DNA from: an uncultured Bacteroides sp.
GTDB taxonomy: Bacteria > Bacteroidota > Bacteroidia > Bacteroidales > UBA11471
Assembly (NCBI GenBank): GCA_905210875.1
Contig: CAJLYN010000133.1
Span: 1-6,388, forward strand
DNA length: 6,388 bases
Direction of reading: 5' to 3'
The notes beneath the pieces were generated by a model that saw only the letters and a list, made by a program, of their open reading frames with translations, was not told where the DNA came from and did not search any database. Each line of letters opens with the position of its first letter. The first letter of the stretch is position 1. The position numbers were made by a program, and so were the translations under genes. Below are positions 6,245-6,388 of this stretch, piece by piece.

Positions 6245-6388
6245 ATGACAGAACTGAACACCCGCCACTTGGCATTACTGTGTGCCGGACAATTTATTGC
6301 ACACTTCGACTACGACGACCTGGTCGACAACCGCTACCGCAGCGAATACGAAACCTCGGTAGAGAGCATTCCGCTGCGGCTGCACTGT
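6245..6388 (+). CDS. Unrecognised gene, N-terminal 48 codons, cut by the window edge
   Basis: An ATG at 6245 opens a frame that stays open for 48 codons to the end of the window. It begins MTELNTRHLALLCAGQF, with an acidic stretch HFDYDDLVD at 20-28, then RYRSEYE and SIPLRLHC. Codon use (CTG, CGC, GAC, ACC) resembles the neighbouring real genes, and an A-run with AT-rich spacing sits just upstream, as is usual for Bacteroidetes starts. There is no signal peptide or transmembrane segment in the visible part, which suggests a cytoplasmic protein. I do not recognise the family. It is divergent from the repressor operon and preceded by the structured leader. Confidence 0.65.
   Translation, partial: MTELNTRHLALLCAGQFIAHFDYDDLVDNRYRSEYETSVESIPLRLHC

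Overview
The window looks like a Bacteroidota chromosome, most likely order Bacteroidales. The gene starts lack Shine-Dalgarno sequences. The one recognisable promoter box matches the Bacteroidetes -7 consensus TAnnTTTG. The gene families (a pectinesterase plus GH43 pair with secreted enzymes, a formate-dependent PurT, a cysteine-poor Mrp ATPase, a Bacteroidetes-style S24 repressor) fit a gut-type glycan degrader. Genus cannot be decided from this sequence.

Left part, + strand, 1-1941: the last 78 codons of a CE8-type pectinesterase, followed after 37 bases by a complete secreted GH43 glycosidase with a C-terminal beta-sandwich. This reads as the tail of a pectin or hemicellulose utilisation operon, closed by a strong hairpin terminator near 1956-1988. 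Next, purT (2030-3220, + strand) stands alone between this terminator and its own (3245-3277).

Right part, - strand, 5934 down to 3336: three closely spaced genes transcribed leftward in the order XRE/S24 repressor, trmB, mrp, with gaps of 13 and 30 bases. They converge on purT. The first gene encodes a LexA/CI-like self-cleaving repressor with Ala-Gly, Ser and Lys in the expected places. Linking such a repressor to a tRNA methyltransferase and an Mrp ATPase is the most interesting arrangement here.

Far right, 5935-6388: an AT-rich divergent control region of about 310 bases, then the first 48 codons of an unrecognised rightward gene. The control region holds a -7 box for the repressor operon, an 18-base palindrome just downstream of the expected transcription start, and a second similar site (13 of 18 bases) closer to the divergent gene. 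It also holds a large nested inverted repeat that would fold in the leader of the divergent gene. The simplest model is that the S24 repressor controls both its own operon and the divergent gene; this is inference. No mobile element, CRISPR array, tRNA or rRNA was seen. Apart from this control region and some residue-level oddities in Mrp, PurT and TrmB, the window is ordinary.
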